This document shows, in pieces, positions 24,108-32,737 of a DNA stretch of 64,000 bases. Origin of the DNA: DATMER01 sp031390755 (lineage in GTDB: Bacteria > Acidobacteriota > Thermoanaerobaculia > Multivoradales > UBA5704). Both the position numbers and the translations under genes were made by a program. The notes below the pieces were generated by a model that searched no databases, was not told where the DNA came from, and saw only the letters and a program-made list of their open reading frames with translations. The stretch spans positions 1-64,000 of the forward strand of contig JANMTS010000135.1 in NCBI GenBank assembly GCA_031390755.1, written 5' to 3'. Position 1 is the stretch's first letter, and every line of letters begins with the position of its first letter.

Positions 24108-24968
24108 ATGACGCACAAGCTGATCGAAAACGTGTCCGACACGGCGCGGTGGGTTGCCTACTACCGCGCCATGGAGAGCGATCGCCCGGACGCCCTCTTC
24201 CGGGATCCGTGGGCGAAGACGCTGGCGGGGGAGCGGGGCGCGGCCATCGTGCGCCACATCCCCCGGGCCGAGGCCATGGCCTGGGCGCTCATCGTCCGCA
24301 CGTGCGTCTTCGACGAGCTGATCCTCCGGGCGATCCAACGGGACGCGGTCGACGTGGTCCTGAACCTCGCGGCCGGGTTCGACACGCGTCCCTACCGGCT
24401 CGACCTGCCCCCGGATCTGACGTGGATCGAGGTCGATCTCCCCGAGCTTCTCGACCACAAGGAAGAGGAGATGGCGGGGGAGACTCCGGTGTGCAGGCTG
24501 GAGAGGGTGCGGCTCGACCTGGCCGACGCCGACGCGCGCCGAGAGCTGTTCGCGCGGATCGGCGGGATGGGGAAGCGGGTGCTCGTCGCCTCCGAGGGCC
24601 TGTTACTCTACCTGACCCCGGAGCAGGTGGCGCCGCTCGCCACCGATCTCCACGCCCAGCCGTCGTTCCGGTGGTGGGTGACCGACCTCCTCTCGCCCGC
24701 GTTGCGCCGCCGGCTCCACAAGAGCTGGGGCAGCCATCTGGAAGGCGCGAGCTCGCTCTACCAGTTCGCGCCCGAGGATGGACCGGCGTTCTTCCGGCCG
24801 TACGGCTGGAACCTGGCCGAGTTCCGGCCCGTCTTCGACGAGGGGCGGCGCCTTGGCCGGGAGATGCCCCTGGCCCGGCTGCTGGCCTGGATCGGCCGCA
24901 TCGGCTTCGGCAAGGGGGCCGGCGTCGCTCTTCTGGAGCGGGCTGGCCTGGATCGGGCCGGCGGGTGA
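24108..24968 (+). CDS. Class I SAM-dependent methyltransferase, leucine carboxyl methyltransferase-like
   Basis: This 286-residue protein belongs to the LCMT/TIGR00027-like methyltransferase group. DTARWVAYYRAMES and FRDPWAKTLAG are the characteristic opening, LNLAAGFDTRPYRLDLP (about 84-100) is the AdoMet-binding loop, and EVDLPELLDHK follows. Members methylate carboxyl or hydroxyl groups of small molecules or polyketide-like products; the substrate here cannot be inferred. It overlaps the next gene by 4 bases (GTGA). Confidence 0.82.
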   Translation: MTHKLIENVSDTARWVAYYRAMESDRPDALFRDPWAKTLAGERGAAIVRHIPRAEAMAWALIVRTCVFDELILRAIQRDAVDVVLNLAAGFDTRPYRLDLPPDLTWIEVDLPELLDHKEEEMAGETPVCRLERVRLDLADADARRELFARIGGMGKRVLVASEGLLLYLTPEQVAPLATDLHAQPSFRWWVTDLLSPALRRRLHKSWGSHLEGASSLYQFAPEDGPAFFRPYGWNLAEFRPVFDEGRRLGREMPLARLLAWIGRIGFGKGAGVALLERAGLDRAGG

Positions 24969-25927
24969 TCCTTCCCGACGTTCCTCAAGTCCTGGAGGCA
25001 AGGGAGGCGCTGGCCGGAGTCCTGCCGCGCACGCCCGTCCTGCGGTCCGACGCGCTCGACGAGCTGGCTGGCGCGCGCCTGTGGTTCAAGGCCGAAGGAC
25101 TCCAGGTCACGGGCTCCTTCAAGGTCCGAGGCGCCTGGAACCGGGTGCGCTCGTTCACCCCCGGCGAGCTGGCGCCCGGCCTGATCACGGTGAGCGCCGG
25201 CAACGCCGCGCTCGGCGCCGCCTGGGCCGCGCGCAAGGCGGGCGCCCGGCTCGTGGTGGTGATGCCCGAGACCGCGGTGCCGGAGAAGCTCGCCGCCGTC
25301 GCCGCCCTGGGCGCCCGGATCGAGAAGGATGGCGTCACCAACGCGACCCAGGCCTTCGAGCGTCTCGCGAAACTGCGAGCCGAGCACGGTTACACCCTGG
25401 TTCATCCCTTCGACGATCCGTTCGTCATCGCCGGAGCGGGCACGGCCACCTGGGAGCTGTTGGAGGACGTTCCGGATCTCGACGCCCTGGCGGTTCCCAC
25501 CTCCGGAGGAGGCCTGCTCGCCGGAGCGCTGCTGGCGGCGCGCGGTCTGGCGCCGAGCTTGGAGGTCTATGGCATCCAGCCGTCCGGAGCGGACGGCCTG
25601 GTGCGCTCGCTGGCCGCCGGAGAGCCCACCGTGCCGGACCGCATCCAGACCGTGGCGGACGGCCTCACCGCTCCCAAGCCCGGGGTGCTCAACTTCGAGC
25701 TGATCCGCAGATACGGGGCACGGGCGCTGACCGTGGCCGACGACCAGATCCTCGACGCCATGGGGTTGATCCTCCGCCATCTCCGGGTGATCGTCGAGCC
25801 CTCCGGCGCCGCGGCGCTGGCCGGCGTCCTGGTGCAGTACGAGCGCTTCCGTGGCCGGCGGGTGGGCATCCTTCTCAGCGGCAGCAACACCGGCGCCGAC
25901 CGCATCCGCGAAACCCTCTCCCGCTAG
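24965..25927 (+). CDS. PLP-dependent threonine/serine dehydratase-like enzyme
   Basis: This 320-residue fold-type II PLP enzyme is like catabolic threonine dehydratase or serine racemase. The cofactor lysine lies in TGSFKVRGA (near residue 50), the phosphate-binding loop is SGGGLLAG (near 180), and SGSNTG closes the cofactor site. The motif SAGNAALGAA replaces the more usual SAGNHAQG, hinting at altered specificity. It lacks the ACT regulatory domain of biosynthetic IlvA. The GTG start overlaps the methyltransferase stop, and a strong terminator follows. Confidence 0.85.
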   Translation: MILPDVPQVLEAREALAGVLPRTPVLRSDALDELAGARLWFKAEGLQVTGSFKVRGAWNRVRSFTPGELAPGLITVSAGNAALGAAWAARKAGARLVVVMPETAVPEKLAAVAALGARIEKDGVTNATQAFERLAKLRAEHGYTLVHPFDDPFVIAGAGTATWELLEDVPDLDALAVPTSGGGLLAGALLAARGLAPSLEVYGIQPSGADGLVRSLAAGEPTVPDRIQTVADGLTAPKPGVLNFELIRRYGARALTVADDQILDAMGLILRHLRVIVEPSGAAALAGVLVQYERFRGRRVGILLSGSNTGADRIRETLSR

Positions 25928-25942
25928 CCGAGGCCAAAAGCA

Positions 25943-25971
25943 GAACACCGGCTCGGAAAGAGCCGGTGTTC
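25943..25971. terminator. Bidirectional terminator hairpin
   Basis: A perfect 12-bp stem GAACACCGGCTC with a 5-base GGAAA loop lies between the convergent dehydratase and TPR genes. Flanking A-rich bases before it (CCAAAAG) would give a short U-run for minus-strand transcripts. Confidence 0.8.
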
Positions 25972-26001
25972 ATGACGTCCGGTAGGAAGAAGAGTCGGAA
26001 C

Positions 26002-27273
26002 CTAGCTGGGCGGGTTGCCGCGCATCTGGTTGGCGCGGACCCTCTCGGTGACCTGGGAGACGAGGGAGAGGTTGACGGCCTCCCGCTCTGCCGCCTCGTG
26101 CATCATCTTCAGGGCGGCGAAGGCCTCCGGGTAGACATCGCGGCTCTGGAACAGGCGAACCAGGTCGGACGCGACCCGCAGCACCTCTCCCGACTGGCCG
26201 CGGCGGGCGTAGACGGTGACCAGATCGAGGCCCGCGAGAGCGGAGTCGAGCGGGTAGCCGTGCTCGGCCAGACTTTCGGCCGCCTGGCTGAGAAGCCGTT
26301 CGGCCTGATCCAGATCCTGTCCGAGCTCGCGCGCGATCAGGCCCTCGGCCCAGATCCGGCGGCTGGTGGTCAGCGGATCGCTGAACTGGAGATAGAGCGG
26401 CCGCGACTCCTGGAAGAGATCCGCCGCATCCAGGGCGCGCCCGCACTCCGCCAGCGCGAAGATCAGGTTGTGGCGGACGATCAGGGCAAGCCAGGGATCC
26501 TGGGCGAGCGGCAGAGCCTTCTGGAGATTCTCCACCACCCGATCGAGCTCGCGCATGACGAGGTAGACCGTGGCGCGGTTGATGATCGTCCGCGCCTGGA
26601 GGTTGCGGTCCTTGAGCGCCATGAACACGCGCTCGGCCCTCTCGAGAAGATCGAGAGCGGCCGGGAACTGGCGCAGGTCTCGCCGGAGCGAGGCTTCGAG
26701 GAGATCGATGCGGGCCGTCAGATCCGGATCCGCACCGCCGCGCTCCTGAACCTGGCGGGCCTCCATGAACATGTGATGCGCCTCGCGCAGACCGGTGGAA
26801 ACGCGCCGGGCGTTGGCTTCCATGGCCAGGCTGTACGCTTCCAGGTCGGCGAGCGCGGCGCTGCCGCCGCAGTGGCTGGGGTCGACCTGATTGGAGATCA
26901 ACCGCGCCAGGCGGGCGAGCTCGCCAGCCATCACCGGGTCGTGCGACACCAGCTTCTCGCAGCGCTCCAGCGTGTAGCTGGCGAGCGAGTAGGTGTGGAA
27001 GCGCGCCTGGGTGGCGACGATGGGCTCCCGTTCCGCCTGCGGCATCGCCAGCAAGTCCGCCAATTGAGTCGGAGCCTGGGCCCGTTCTTCCGAAACCCGG
27101 GTGGTTCGGCTCAAAAGATCCCGGAGCATGCTGTCCATGGCATGCGAGTCGTCCAGCACCGAGGTGTCTTTCGACGGCCCCGATTCACTGGGAGACAGGC
27201 GCTCCTTCTCCGTGCTCAGGACCCGTGTGAGAACACGCGCCAGGGCGCCCACCCGTTTGTCCGGATGTTCCAT
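26002..27273 (-). CDS. Cytosolic TPR-type helical repeat protein
   Basis: This 423-residue all-helical protein has loose tetratricopeptide-like repeats from about residue 150 to 400 (for example LDLLERAERVFMALKDRNLQARTI and LDQAERLLSQAAESLAEHG). The N-terminal 90 residues are polar and unassigned, and no DNA-binding domain is visible. An AGGAGG site precedes the ATG. A gene for a 91-residue exported protein lies 73 bases upstream on the same strand and probably shares its transcript. The pairing recalls peptide-sensing TPR regulators, but no sequence proof of that exists here. Confidence 0.75.
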   Translation of the reverse strand: MEHPDKRVGALARVLTRVLSTEKERLSPSESGPSKDTSVLDDSHAMDSMLRDLLSRTTRVSEERAQAPTQLADLLAMPQAEREPIVATQARFHTYSLASYTLERCEKLVSHDPVMAGELARLARLISNQVDPSHCGGSAALADLEAYSLAMEANARRVSTGLREAHHMFMEARQVQERGGADPDLTARIDLLEASLRRDLRQFPAALDLLERAERVFMALKDRNLQARTIINRATVYLVMRELDRVVENLQKALPLAQDPWLALIVRHNLIFALAECGRALDAADLFQESRPLYLQFSDPLTTSRRIWAEGLIARELGQDLDQAERLLSQAAESLAEHGYPLDSALAGLDLVTVYARRGQSGEVLRVASDLVRLFQSRDVYPEAFAALKMMHEAAEREAVNLSLVSQVTERVRANQMRGNPPS

Positions 27274-27346
27274 GATCCCCTCCTGATCCTACCGTTCGTT
27301 CCTCATGATTGTATCGCGACAGATTCCAAACATGGAAATTAGGAAC

Positions 27347-27622
27347 TTATGAGTTCCCGTTCGGGTCGATGAAGCCGCCGAAGTCCGACTGCCCACTGTT
27401 GCTATTGGGCAGGCTCGGCGGTTCTGGCTGCTGCGAGGCTTCAAAGACCTGGGACAAACCGCCCTTGACTTCGAGAGCCGATGCCAGCCAGTCCCACAGA
27501 GCCGTCAGCACGCCGGAGGTCCGTTCCGGAGTGCCGGACATCGGGAGGGCGTGCGCTGTGCCGCTGGCCACGAACAGGGTCAGGGCCAGCATGGCGACGA
27601 TCGAACGCACTTTGCGGGACAT
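27347..27622 (-). CDS. Small exported protein
   Basis: This 91-residue protein has a clear Sec signal peptide: basic MSRKVRS, hydrophobic IVAMLALTLFVAS, and a likely cut after THA (about residue 23). The mature part is about 68 residues with a Pro/Ser/Asn-rich C-terminus and no Cys. I do not recognise a family. GGAGGAG precedes the ATG. It lies immediately upstream of the TPR gene and could be its partner or signal; that is inference only. Confidence 0.7.
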   Translation of the reverse strand: MSRKVRSIVAMLALTLFVASGTAHALPMSGTPERTSGVLTALWDWLASALEVKGGLSQVFEASQQPEPPSLPNSNSGQSDFGGFIDPNGNS

Positions 27623-27810
27623 ACGGGTCTCCTCCAACCAGAGTGTCGGCAACCCACCATGAGCCGCCGCCTCACCGAAGACTGAGCCACTCTTCAAAAT
27701 GCCATCTACAGGTATGAGTGCACGTCGCGGTCAAAAAGGAGCCGTCTTTCGAAAACATTGATGGCTGTCTATGCGCTACCTGGTTTTTCGTGGGTGTCCG
27801 CATGCGTGTC

Positions 27811-27862
27811 TCGTGTATGTCGAGGGTTCGGCGGGGCGGTGTGTTACTGCTATCATACACGA
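27811..27862 (+). promoter_or_regulatory. Inverted repeat and -10 element of the GntR/ABC operon
   Basis: TCGTGTATG (27811-27819) and its exact reverse complement CATACACGA (27854-27862) flank the promoter region. TATCAT at 27851-27856 is a plausible -10 box, placing transcription start at or next to the ATG at 27865. There is no Shine-Dalgarno, so the message may be leaderless. GntR proteins of the YtrA type typically autoregulate through such repeats. Confidence 0.55.
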
Positions 27863-27864
27863 CG

Positions 27865-28299
27865 ATGAGCCGCGCCGTCCGCATCGATCCCGCCGACTCC
27901 CGCCCCATCTGGCGGCAGATCGAGGAGAACGTCCGCCATCTGGTGGCGTCGGGGGGCCTCGTGGCGGGGGCCCCGGTGCCATCGGTTCGGGATCTGGCGC
28001 GCGACCTCCAGGTGAACCCGGCGACCGTGTCGAAGGCGTATCAGAGGCTGACCGACGCCGGGGTGCTGTCCGTGCGGCGAGGCGAGGGGACGTACGTGAG
28101 CGAGACGCCGCCGGAGCTGGGCGACGCCGAACGGCGGCGGAGGCTCCTCCAGGGCGCGTTGCGCTACGCCAGCCTCAGCGTGACGCTCGGCGCCGGCCGG
28201 GGCGAGACCGAGCACTTCCTCCGGGAGGCCTGGGAGACGCTGGCGGCAGAGGGGGCCGGAGCGATCGGGACGGAGTACATTGAGGAGACCGACGAATGA
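27865..28299 (+). CDS. GntR-family regulator, YtrA type
   Basis: This 144-residue regulator has an N-terminal winged helix (PIWRQIEENVRHLVASGGL, then VPSVRDLARDLQVNPATVSKAYQRLTDAGVL and the wing RRGEGTYV) and a short C-terminal helical tail, as in the YtrA subfamily that controls ABC transporter operons. Its stop overlaps the ABC ATPase start (ATGA). The start at 27865 is chosen because homology begins there; the longer frame upstream lies inside the promoter. A 9-bp inverted repeat just upstream is the likely operator. Confidence 0.88.
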   Translation: MSRAVRIDPADSRPIWRQIEENVRHLVASGGLVAGAPVPSVRDLARDLQVNPATVSKAYQRLTDAGVLSVRRGEGTYVSETPPELGDAERRRRLLQGALRYASLSVTLGAGRGETEHFLREAWETLAAEGAGAIGTEYIEETDE

Positions 28300-29189
28300 A
28301 TCTCGTCGCCGCCGAAGCGCTGAGCGTCCGCTACGGTAGCCGGGCCGTGCTGGACCGGGTCTCGTTCGCCGTGCCCGAGGGCGCGGTCTACGTGCTGGTG
28401 GGCCGCAACGGCGCCGGCAAGAGCTCGCTCGTGCGTTGCCTGCTCGGGGAACAACGGCCGCAGTCGGGCAAAGCCTTTCTGCTCGGCGGCGATATCTGGC
28501 GCGCCCGAGCCCGCCTGCTCGCTGATGTCGGCGTCGTGCCCGAGGAGCCGGACGCCCCGCCGGCGATGACCGCCCGTCAGCTCTCCCGGTTCTGCTCCGG
28601 TCTCTACGGCTCCTGGGACGGCGACGGCCTCTTCGCGCGGCTGGAGCGCTTCGGCGTTCCGGCCGGCGTCCCCTTCGGCCGCCTGTCCAAGGGGCAGAAG
28701 GGGCAGGTTCTGATCGCGCTCGCCCTGGCCCCCTCGCCGCGGCTGCTGATCCTCGACGACCCCACGCTGGGCCTCGATCCGGTGGCGCGCCGCGCCGTGT
28801 TCGACGAGCTGATCGTCGACCTCTCCGAGCGCGGCACCACTGTCTTCCTGACCAGCCACGATCTGGCCGGAGTCGAGGGAATCGCCGACCGGATCGGTAT
28901 GCTCCAGGGCGGCCGGCTGGTCATCGACGAGGAGATGGAGACGCTCAAGCAGCGCTTCCGCCGTCTGCGGATCGCGGGTAAGGCAGAGACTCCGGACTGG
29001 GGATCGGATCTGGAGCGGCTGCGCCCGGTCTCGCCGCCGGTCCGCTCGTCCTGGGGATGGGAGACGGTCGTCTCCGCCTGGGACGACGAGAATCCTCCCG
29101 GGCTCGGCCCCTCGGTCGAGGTCTCGGCGCTCACCCTGGAGGAGATCTTTCTCGGTCTTTCAGAGGCTTCTTCGGAGGTCCGCCCGTGA
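28296..29189 (+). CDS. ABC transporter ATP-binding protein
   Basis: This 297-residue ATPase has Walker A GRNGAGKSS (about 38-46), signature LSKGQKGQ, Walker B LLILDDPTLGLD and switch His in TSHDL. The C-terminal 80 residues after the core resemble the extension of ABC-2/YtrB-like exporters. It lies between a YtrA-type regulator and a permease gene, overlapping each by 4 bases. The transported substrate is unknown; related operons respond to cell-envelope stress or antibiotics. Confidence 0.92.
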   Translation: MNLVAAEALSVRYGSRAVLDRVSFAVPEGAVYVLVGRNGAGKSSLVRCLLGEQRPQSGKAFLLGGDIWRARARLLADVGVVPEEPDAPPAMTARQLSRFCSGLYGSWDGDGLFARLERFGVPAGVPFGRLSKGQKGQVLIALALAPSPRLLILDDPTLGLDPVARRAVFDELIVDLSERGTTVFLTSHDLAGVEGIADRIGMLQGGRLVIDEEMETLKQRFRRLRIAGKAETPDWGSDLERLRPVSPPVRSSWGWETVVSAWDDENPPGLGPSVEVSALTLEEIFLGLSEASSEVRP

Positions 29190-31177
29190 GGGCCTTCCTG
29201 GCGGTCCTCTGGCGGGAGATGGCCGAGCGCTGGCTGATCGCCGTCGCCGCGGCGGTGCTGAGCCTGGTGCCGCTCGCCGCCCCTCTCCTGGACCTCCCCG
29301 CATACCGTGGGCCGGATCTGCGCGGCGGCGTCGCCCTGGGCCTGAGCCTGATCGTGAGCTTCCTGCTCGCGCTGGTGCTCGGCAGCTCGATCCTGGCGCG
29401 CGACCTGGGAGAGCGGCGGCTCGGGTTCTACTTCTCGCGGCCTCTGCCCGGCCTGGCCATCTGGGGCGGCAAGCTGGCGGCAGCCTTCCTGATGGCCCTG
29501 GGCACCGGGCTGCTGGTGGGGCTTCCGGCCGCTCTGCTCGGCGACGGGGTCGACCTGAGCGGCTACTGGGGGACCAGTTTCTCCTTGCGGCTCGGGCTCG
29601 CGGCCAACCTGGGATTGTGGGCGGCGGCCCTGGCGCTCCTGGTCCTGCTGTCGAACGCGGTCTCGACGATGATCCGGACCCGCTCGCCCTGGCTTCTCCT
29701 CGATCTTGCCGCGGCGACCCTGCTGGCCGCGTTCCTCTGGGTGGAGTCCAACCGTCTCCTGGCGGCCCAGGCGTTCGACGCGTTCTTCGGGGTCGGGCTG
29801 GCGCTGCTGATCGCGGGAGTCGTGGCGCTCGCGGCGGCGACCGCGGTCCAGGTGGTCCGGGGCCGTACGGACCCGCGGCTCGGGCACCGCCTGCTCTCCC
29901 TCACCCTCTGGGGCCTGCTCGCAATCTCCGCTCTGGCGGCTGCCGGCTTCGGCCGGTGGGTGCTCGCCGTGAGCCCGAGAGACCTGACGCACGTCCTCCA
30001 TGTCGATCCGGCGCCCGGCGACTGGGTCGCCCTGTCGGGCATCGCCCAGGGCCGCGCCGGCTTCCAGCCCACGTTCCTGTTCGACACCCGCTCCGGCGCC
30101 TACGTCCGCATCCCGGCCGCCAACTGGCTGTACGGGGTCTGGGATGGAGCCTCGTTCTCCGCGGACGGCCGCCGCGCCGTCTGGCTCGAACGGGAGGGCG
30201 GCGGCCCGTTCCCGCTGCACGTCCGCCGGCTGGAGCTGGACCGGCCCGGAGCCCGGCCGGCCGCTCCCCAGGTCGTGTTCGACGAAGGGTATCCGAGGGA
30301 TCTCGTCGTCTCTCCGGACGGCCGGCGCTTCGCCGCTCTCTACAAGGGGAGGGTGCTGGCCTGGGAGCTGGACAGCGGCCGCGCCCTGCTGTCGATTCCG
30401 ATCCCCTCCGGGCACGACGAGGAACAGCAGCTTCTGCGCTTCCTGCCTTCGGGAAACCTGCGCTTCTACGCCCTCCGCAGGGCCTCGCTGTCGCTCGCGG
30501 GCAGGGAGACCCGGAATTCGATCCTCGCAACCGACATCGATCCCGGCACCGGCCGGGTCGTGCGCTCGCGCAGCCTGCCGGTGGACGGCGGGTGGATGAC
30601 GGCGGTCAGCCCGGACGGGAACCGCATCCTCGTCGAGCTGCGGACCATGGCCTCGCCGCCGCAATTCCGGATCGCGGATGTGGCGAGCGGCGCCGTCGTT
30701 TCAGGCCGCGGATCGAACGGGACGATCCTCCGTGCCACCTTCCTCCACGACGGCCGGCTGTTGGCCTGGAGCCGGAGGGATCGCAGGGCGATCCTGCATC
30801 TGTTCGACCTCCAGGGACGGGAGAGTCGCCGCTTCACGATGGAGACGGATCGGCTGGGCGTCGGAGCGCAGCCGGACCCCGGCCGGCTCGTCATCTACCA
30901 CGCACCTCCGAAGTCGGACGGAAAGGTCCACTCCCTCCGCTCCGGCGTGCTGGATCTGGACAACGGCGTCCTGCGGACCCTGGGGGTGGGCATCGTTCCG
31001 GTGGGAAGCCCGGGTCTGGCGCCGGGAAGCCTGGGGACGCGGCTCTTCTGGCAGGATCGGGGAGGCCTCGTCGAGGTGGATCCGGCGACCGGGGAGCGCC
31101 GGGTGATCCTGAAGCAGAACGACTCGCACTGGAAGGACTTCGAGGAAAGAGGCTTCGGAAAGGGGTCGTTGATCTGA
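29186..31177 (+). CDS. ABC permease fused to a C-terminal beta-propeller-like domain
   Basis: This 663-residue protein has an N-terminal permease of about 270 residues with six or so hydrophobic segments (including VSFLLALVLGSSILARDLGE, typical of ABC-2-type permeases). About 390 residues of WD40/TolB-like blades follow (VVSPDGRRFAALY, AVSPDGNRILVEL). The last membrane helix near 255-272 should place the propeller on the far side of the membrane or at its surface. The GTG start overlaps the ATPase stop. A permease carrying its own propeller is unusual. Confidence 0.8.
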   Translation: MRAFLAVLWREMAERWLIAVAAAVLSLVPLAAPLLDLPAYRGPDLRGGVALGLSLIVSFLLALVLGSSILARDLGERRLGFYFSRPLPGLAIWGGKLAAAFLMALGTGLLVGLPAALLGDGVDLSGYWGTSFSLRLGLAANLGLWAAALALLVLLSNAVSTMIRTRSPWLLLDLAAATLLAAFLWVESNRLLAAQAFDAFFGVGLALLIAGVVALAAATAVQVVRGRTDPRLGHRLLSLTLWGLLAISALAAAGFGRWVLAVSPRDLTHVLHVDPAPGDWVALSGIAQGRAGFQPTFLFDTRSGAYVRIPAANWLYGVWDGASFSADGRRAVWLEREGGGPFPLHVRRLELDRPGARPAAPQVVFDEGYPRDLVVSPDGRRFAALYKGRVLAWELDSGRALLSIPIPSGHDEEQQLLRFLPSGNLRFYALRRASLSLAGRETRNSILATDIDPGTGRVVRSRSLPVDGGWMTAVSPDGNRILVELRTMASPPQFRIADVASGAVVSGRGSNGTILRATFLHDGRLLAWSRRDRRAILHLFDLQGRESRRFTMETDRLGVGAQPDPGRLVIYHAPPKSDGKVHSLRSGVLDLDNGVLRTLGVGIVPVGSPGLAPGSLGTRLFWQDRGGLVEVDPATGERRVILKQNDSHWKDFEERGFGKGSLI

Positions 31178-31641
31178 AGACCCAACGGTTCGTCCGCCGC
31201 TCCCGGATTCCGGCCTCCGCCGAGGAGGTCTTCCGCTGGCACGCCGAGCCGGGTGCGCTCCGGCGTCTGACCCCTCCCTGGGAGCCGGTCGAGGTGCTCG
31301 ACGACGGCGCCGAGGGCGGGGGCCTCCGCGACGGCGTCGAGGTCGCCCTGCGGGTCCGCATCGGTCCGGTCCGTCTCCTCTGGGTCTCGAAGCTCTCGGA
31401 ATGCCGGCCCGGGAAGAGCTTCCGGGACACCCAGATCCGCGGACCGTTCGCCGCCTGGAGCCATCTTCACCTCATGGAGCCGGACGGTGCTACGGATTGC
31501 TGGCTGGAGGACCGGGTCGACTACGCGCCGCCGTTCGGATTCCTGGGCCGCTGGTTCGGCGGCTGGTTCGTGAGGCGCAAGCTGAACCGGCTCTTCGACT
31601 ACCGCCACCGGGTGACGGTCGAGGCCTTCCAGCGGGCGTGA
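31174..31641 (+). CDS. SRPBCC-family ligand-binding protein
   Basis: This roughly 155-residue START/Bet v1-like fold protein has RSRIPASAEEVFRWHAEPGAL at the N-terminus, then RLTPPWEPVEVL and a C-terminal helix with RLFDYRHRVTVEAF. These are hallmarks of the SRPBCC group often annotated as cyclase/dehydrase or coenzyme-Q-binding-like. No ATG, GTG or TTG fits the frame near the conserved start; a CTG at 31174 overlaps the upstream stop (CTGA), the same 4-base geometry as its neighbours. Ligand unknown. Confidence 0.78.
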   Translation: MKTQRFVRRSRIPASAEEVFRWHAEPGALRRLTPPWEPVEVLDDGAEGGGLRDGVEVALRVRIGPVRLLWVSKLSECRPGKSFRDTQIRGPFAAWSHLHLMEPDGATDCWLEDRVDYAPPFGFLGRWFGGWFVRRKLNRLFDYRHRVTVEAFQRA

Positions 31642-31922
31642 AGCGTGTGGCCTTCCTTTATATCCTGCGCTGCGGCGACGGCTCCCTCTACACCGGCATC
31701 GCGCTCGGCGTCGAGCGCCGCCTGACCCAGCACCGGGCCGGCCGGGCTTCGCGCTACACCCGGTCGCGGCTGCCGGTCGAGCTCATCTGGTTCCGCGAGG
31801 TCGAATCCTGGGGCGACGCCCTGCGCGAGGAGGCGCGGATCAAGCGCCTGACCCGGGCGGCCAAAGAGGCGCTGGTCAAAGAGGCGCTGGTCTGCGGCGG
31901 GGAGACCGCTGAGCTAGACTAG
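31638..31922 (+). CDS. GIY-YIG nuclease-domain protein, UPF0213/YhbQ type
   Basis: This 94-residue stand-alone GIY-YIG domain reads FLYILRCGDGSLYTGIALGVERRLTQH, with the paired Y-I and Y-T-G elements and catalytic Arg. The middle WGDALREEARIKRLTRAAKEALV is the usual end of the YhbQ-like group, whose members are linked to DNA repair or metal-dependent DNA cleavage. A GTG start overlaps the SRPBCC stop by 4 bases. Confidence 0.88.
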   Translation: MKRVAFLYILRCGDGSLYTGIALGVERRLTQHRAGRASRYTRSRLPVELIWFREVESWGDALREEARIKRLTRAAKEALVKEALVCGGETAELD

Positions 31923-31927
31923 CCGCG

Positions 31928-32737
31928 ATGTACACCGAGTTCTACGGCTTCCTGGAAGCCCCCTTCAACATCACTCCGGATCCGCGGTTCCTCTACTTCA
32001 GCGACCGCCACCGGGAGGCCTACAACCACATTCTCTTCGGATTGCGGGAGCGCAAGGGCTTCATCCAGGTGACGGGCGAGGTGGGCGCGGGCAAGACGAC
32101 GGTCTGCCGGGCCCTGCTGGAGGAGCTCGGTCCCAACTACCGGACCGCCCTCATCCTGAACCCGTTCCTGACCGGCGACCAGCTTCTGCGCACCCTCCTG
32201 ATCGAGCTGGGGCTGGAAGCGACGGACGACCGGGTCGCCAACCTGCAGCGGCTCAACCAGTTTCTTCTCGACCAGCTCGCCGAGGGCAACGATGTCGTGC
32301 TGATCCTCGACGAGGCCCAGGACATGGACTTCGATCTCCTGGAGCAGATCCGTCTGCTGTCGAACCTGGAGACGGACCAGCGCAAGCTCCTCCAGATCGT
32401 CCTCCTCGGCCAGCCCGAGCTGCGCGACAAGCTCAACGAGAACCGGCTGCGCCAGCTCCGCCAGCGGATCACGGTGCGCTACCACCTCGCGCCGCTCGAC
32501 CGGCGGGAGACGGAGCAATACATCCAGCACCGGCTCCAGGTTGCGGGCGCGAACGGCCGCCCGAGCTTCAGCCGCTGGGCCGTGAGCAGCATCCACCGCT
32601 ATTCGGGCGGAGTGCCGCGGCTCGTCAATGCCGTCTGCGACAAGGTTCTGCTCTGCGGCTTCGTGACCGGAGACGACCACCTCACCTGGCGTCACGTGCG
32701 CCGGGCCATCCGCGAGCTGGAAGGGAACGTGTCATGA
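31928..32737 (+). CDS. GspA/ExeA-like AAA ATPase
   Basis: This 269-residue AAA-type ATPase has the ExeA/MshM opening YGFLEAPFNITPDPRFLYFS, Walker A GEVGAGKTT (50-58), Walker B VVLILDEAQDM and a C-terminal helical part with YSGGVPRLVNAVCDK. With a GspB-like partner it helps build or anchor type II secretion or pilus machinery at the peptidoglycan. It has no transmembrane segment or peptidoglycan-binding domain, unlike full-length ExeA. It overlaps the partner gene by 4 bases (ATGA). Confidence 0.88.
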   Translation: MYTEFYGFLEAPFNITPDPRFLYFSDRHREAYNHILFGLRERKGFIQVTGEVGAGKTTVCRALLEELGPNYRTALILNPFLTGDQLLRTLLIELGLEATDDRVANLQRLNQFLLDQLAEGNDVVLILDEAQDMDFDLLEQIRLLSNLETDQRKLLQIVLLGQPELRDKLNENRLRQLRQRITVRYHLAPLDRRETEQYIQHRLQVAGANGRPSFSRWAVSSIHRYSGGVPRLVNAVCDKVLLCGFVTGDDHLTWRHVRRAIRELEGNVS

